Part shown: positions 61,304-64,000 of the stretch, in pieces
How the letters are laid out: each line of letters begins with the position of its first letter
Position numbering within the stretch: position 1 is the first letter of the stretch
Origin: Halorubrum sp. Atlit-26R
Lineage (GTDB): Archaea; Halobacteriota; Halobacteria; Halobacteriales; Haloferacaceae
NCBI RefSeq assembly: GCF_003666015.1
Contig: NZ_QPLT01000001.1
Coordinates: forward strand, 62,001 to 126,000
Length of the DNA stretch: 64,000 bases
Direction of reading: 5' to 3'
Made by a program: the position numbers and the translations under genes
The notes under the pieces: model-generated
Told to the model about the DNA's origin: nothing
The model's database searches: none
The model's input: the letters and a program-made list of their open reading frames with translations, nothing else

Positions 61304-61350
61304 CGCTCGGGCGCTCCTGAATCGTCCCGCCCGGTCGACCGCGGTCGCGG

Positions 61351-63294
61351 TCAGTCGTCGTCGCTCTCCGCGTCCTCGACGATCCGGGCGGTGCGCTCCT
61401 GCGCCCGGTCGATGAACTCCTGCGGGAGCTCGTCGATCTCGCCGGCCTGAACGCCCCAGAGGTGCGCGTACAGCCCGTCGTTGTCGAGCAGCTCGTCGTG
61501 GGTGCCGCGCTCGGCGATCTTCCCGCCCTCCAACACGAGGATCGTGTCCGCGTCCTTGATCGTCGAGAGCCGGTGGGCGATCGCGAACGTCGTCCGATCC
61601 TCCGTGAGCCGGTCGAGCGAGCGCTGGATCAGCATCTCCGTCTCGGTGTCGACGTCGGAGGTCGCCTCGTCGAGGATGAGGATGTCCGGGTCGGTCAACA
61701 CGGCGCGCGCGATGGTGATCCGCTGGCGCTGGCCGCCGGAGAGCTTCACGCCGCGCTCGCCGACCATCGTGTCGTAGCCGTCCGGGAGGTTCTGGATGAA
61801 GTCGTGGGCCTCGGCGGCCTCGGCGGCCTCGCGGACCTCCTCGTCGGTCGCGTCGAACGTGCCGTAGGTGATGTTCTCGCGGACGGTGCCGTAGAACAGG
61901 TACGACGACTGCCCGACGTAGCCGATCGACCGGCGCAGCGACTGTAGCGTCACGTCGCCGACGTTCTGGTCGTCGATCCGGATCTCCCCCTCGTCGACGT
62001 CGTACATCCGGAGGAGGAGCTTGAGCACGGTCGACTTGCCGGCCCCGGTGGGGCCGACCAAGGCCAGCGTCTCGCCGCCCTCGACCTCGAAGTCGATGTC
62101 CTCGACGATGGTCTCGTCGTCGTAGCCGAAGGAGACGTCGTCGTAGGCCACGTGCCCCTCGTCGACGACGAGCTCCTCGGCGTCGCGGTCCTCCTCCAGC
62201 TTCGAGGGCTCGTCCATCAGCCCGAAGATCCGCGCCGAGGAGGCGCGGGCGCGCTGGTACATGTTGATGATCTGCCCGAACTGCGCCATCGGCCAGATGA
62301 ACCGCTGCGTGTAGAGGATGAACACGACGAACATCCCCTCGGAGAGCTCGCCGGTGAACGGGCCGGGCGGCCCCTGGAACACCCAGAGCCCGCCGACGAT
62401 GAACGTGAGGACGAAGCCGATGCCCGCGAGCACGCGGAGCGCGGGGAAGAACTTGATCCGCGTCTCGATGGCGTCCCAGTTGGCGTCGAAGTAGTCGAAG
62501 GAGACGTCGTCGACGCGGTCGGACTCGTAGGACTCGGTGTTGGCCGCCTTGATCACCTGGATGCCGCCGAGGTTGTTCTCAAGCCGGGAGTTCATCTTGC
62601 CGACCGTCGACCGCACCTCGGCGTACTTCGGCTGAATGATCTTGATGAACAGGTAGGTGAACCCGGCGATGACGGGAACGGGAAGCAGCGCGACCAAGGC
62701 GAGCTGCCAGTTGATCCAGAAGAGGAGGACGCCGATCCCGATTACCATCACCGACAGGCGGAACACGGAGTTCATCCCGTCGTTGAGGAACCGCTCCAAG
62801 CGGTTCACGTCGTTCGAGAGGATGGACATCATCTCACCGGTCTGCTTGTCCGAGAAGAAGTCCATGTTGAGCCGCTGCATCTGGTCGTACGTGTCGGTTC
62901 GGACGTCGTGCTGGATGTTCTGCGCGAAGGCGTTGAATCCCCAGTTCCGGACCCAGTGGAAGCCGGCGCCGAAGGCGAACGCACCGGCCAGCACCGCGAT
63001 CGTGAACCAGAACTGCGCCGCCTGCTCCGTCGGGAGCCACGCGTCGGGCAGCAGCACGAGCGGGATCTGTTCGGCGAACTGGGCCTCGCCGCGGAAGATC
63101 GCGTCGAGGGCGATCCCGAGCATCAGCGGGGGAAGCAGATCGAGCAGGCGGGCGAAGACGCTGGCGAGGACGCCCACCGTCACCTGCGGGACGTAGTCGC
63201 GGCCGTACTCGAAGAACAGCCGCTTCATCGGATTCTCGATCTTGTCCCGCTGCTCCTCGAAGGGATCGTCTTCCTCCCATTCGACGCCACTCAT
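61351..63294 (-). CDS. ABC exporter, membrane and ATPase domains fused
   Basis: A 647-residue half-transporter. Six membrane helices lie in residues about 30-340 (including LLDLLPPLMLGIALDAIF and LSVMVIGIGVLLFW). The ATPase follows with Walker A GPTGAGKST, signature LSGGQRQR, Walker B ILILDEATSDVD and switch His in AIAHRLST. It forms a homodimer to export a lipid, drug or peptide; no substrate is suggested by context. The ATG at 63294 is used; a GTG one codon earlier (63297) is also possible. Confidence 0.9.
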   Translation of the reverse strand: MSGVEWEEDDPFEEQRDKIENPMKRLFFEYGRDYVPQVTVGVLASVFARLLDLLPPLMLGIALDAIFRGEAQFAEQIPLVLLPDAWLPTEQAAQFWFTIAVLAGAFAFGAGFHWVRNWGFNAFAQNIQHDVRTDTYDQMQRLNMDFFSDKQTGEMMSILSNDVNRLERFLNDGMNSVFRLSVMVIGIGVLLFWINWQLALVALLPVPVIAGFTYLFIKIIQPKYAEVRSTVGKMNSRLENNLGGIQVIKAANTESYESDRVDDVSFDYFDANWDAIETRIKFFPALRVLAGIGFVLTFIVGGLWVFQGPPGPFTGELSEGMFVVFILYTQRFIWPMAQFGQIINMYQRARASSARIFGLMDEPSKLEEDRDAEELVVDEGHVAYDDVSFGYDDETIVEDIDFEVEGGETLALVGPTGAGKSTVLKLLLRMYDVDEGEIRIDDQNVGDVTLQSLRRSIGYVGQSSYLFYGTVRENITYGTFDATDEEVREAAEAAEAHDFIQNLPDGYDTMVGERGVKLSGGQRQRITIARAVLTDPDILILDEATSDVDTETEMLIQRSLDRLTEDRTTFAIAHRLSTIKDADTILVLEGGKIAERGTHDELLDNDGLYAHLWGVQAGEIDELPQEFIDRAQERTARIVEDAESDDD

Positions 63295-63492
63295 CACAAA
63301 GTGGTATCAGGTAAGGCGGCAAATAGGTTTCCTTCGAACCGAAATACATCGGCAGAAAACGCCGCTAACGGGCGGTCGATCGGGTGATATCGCCTTCCGG
63401 AGCGCGGTCGACGGCATAAACGTCTCCGGTCGGGTCGGGGTAGGATCGGCGCGCGCACCGGAACCGGACCGGCTCCTCCGCGCCGGACGGCC

Positions 63493-63771
63493 TCAGAGGT
63501 CGCGCCGTTCCACGTCGGGATCGATCTCGGCCTCGTCGAGGTCCTCCCGGACGCGCCGCCGGAGCGGATCCGGGACGCCGTCGCGCGGGACCGGCGCGGC
63601 CGTTCCGCCCTCGTCGTCGTCGGTCGGGACGGCCCAGTAGAGGACGTGGCCCGTCTCGGCGTAGAACTCCACCGCGTAGCGGTCGGTACCCCCCTCGTAG
63701 TGGACGCGGGCGGCCGCGCCCTCCGCGCGCCACCCCTCCTGTCTGACCAAGGCGGCGATCGGATCTCGCAT
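63493..63771 (-). CDS. Small haloarchaeal protein, function unknown
   Basis: A 92-residue acidic protein: MRDPIAALVRQEGWRAEGAAA, a beta strand stretch (RYAVEFYAETGHVLYWAVP), then an acidic Pro-rich linker and an amphipathic helix. The clear start, halophile composition and conserved-looking central strands support it as a gene. I cannot assign a family. Confidence 0.6.
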   Translation of the reverse strand: MRDPIAALVRQEGWRAEGAAARVHYEGGTDRYAVEFYAETGHVLYWAVPTDDDEGGTAAPVPRDGVPDPLRRRVREDLDEAEIDPDVERRDL

Positions 63772-63887
63772 GGTCGCCCTCGGGCGGCCGGACTCATGTG
63801 GGTGTCGACCGACTCTCCGCGAGGCCGAGACGACCGCCGCTCTCCCGCATCGACACCGGTTTACAAACGGCGCTCCGACGAGCGGGC

Positions 63888-64000
63888 ATGTCTCTTCGCG
63901 TCACCTTCCTCGGGACGGGCGGCGCCGTCCCGACCGTCGAGCGCGCGGCGAGCGCCGTCTTCGTCAACCGCGAGGGCGACCGCTTCCTCTTCGACTGCGG
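63888..64000 (+). CDS. rnz: Ribonuclease Z, N-terminal part
   Basis: The first 37 residues of a metallo-beta-lactamase-fold nuclease: LRVTFLGTGGAVPTVERAASAVFVN and RFLFDCG. FLGTGGAVPT is the RNase Z N-terminal signature; it trims tRNA 3' ends. The ATG at 63888 lies about 25-30 bases below a gtttacaaa TATA-like site. The rest is beyond the window. Confidence 0.85.
   Translation, partial: MSLRVTFLGTGGAVPTVERAASAVFVNREGDRFLFDC

Noticed and set aside
1-64000. CRISPR array or cas genes
   Set aside because: No regularly spaced 25-40 base repeats with unique spacers and no Cas signature proteins were seen; the tandem arrays present lack spacers.

Overview
The window is haloarchaeal chromosome, most likely Halorubrum or a close relative. 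The evidence is a GC content near 70 %, acidic proteins rich in Asp and Glu, twin-arginine and lipobox signals, many ATG or GTG starts about 25-30 bases below a TATA box (leaderless transcripts), a fused two-fold histone, the split RNA polymerase order H-B''-B'-A'-A'', and a sensory rhodopsin II with its transducer. Gene density is high and most of the window is core chromosome with a few accessory insertions.

Region by region. 1-4.4 kb: end of a peptide-binding protein, a PAP2 phosphatase, a DsbA-type oxidoreductase, thiD and a ZIP metal transporter. 4.4-16.1 kb: a surface-protein locus on the minus strand. It holds five secreted proteins with Tat-like or SipW-type leaders (two carry a von Willebrand A domain), a dedicated Ser-His signal peptidase, a sequon-rich membrane protein and a 52-residue membrane peptide, with two paralogous winged-helix/membrane regulators beside it. 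16.2-24 kb: mutS, sepF, azf, a DUF309 protein and a CPA1 antiporter fused to a TrkA module. 24.5-28.2 kb: tRNA-Arg(GCG), RPA, a histone doublet abutting a histone-deacetylase-family gene, and two tRNA-Asp(GTC). 28.5-40.3 kb: the rpoH-B2-B1-A1-A2-nusA block, a lipoprotein, then rps12-rps7. A'' carries a 490-residue intein with a LAGLIDADG endonuclease. 41-49 kb: aconitase, a dUTPase-like enzyme, a flavin oxidoreductase, a CBS protein, a nuclease-like DUF5787 protein, a NUDIX enzyme and nadE. 49.6-54 kb: a winged-helix/MazF-like pair, a TrpD paralogue, a lipoprotein, and a fused siroheme decarboxylase. 53.7-56.2 kb: htrII-sopII. 57-59.2 kb: an aldo/keto reductase gene split by an IS200/IS605-type element carrying only tnpB. 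59.3-64 kb: small haloarchaeal proteins, a creatininase-family enzyme, an ABC exporter and the start of RNase Z.

Two systems stand out. The first is the TasA/camelysin-like locus at 4.4-14.3 kb. It has translationally coupled genes, its own signal peptidase, von Willebrand domains that interrupt the beta-sandwich subunits, UUCG-capped hairpins just before two start codons, and shared palindromes upstream. It looks like a pathway for surface fibres or adhesion. The second is a family of four dispersed intergenic repeats (3.2, 24.1, 40.5 and 49.1 kb). They share sequence blocks separated by stems whose sequence changes while pairing is kept, which is what a large structured RNA or an RNA-like mobile element would show.
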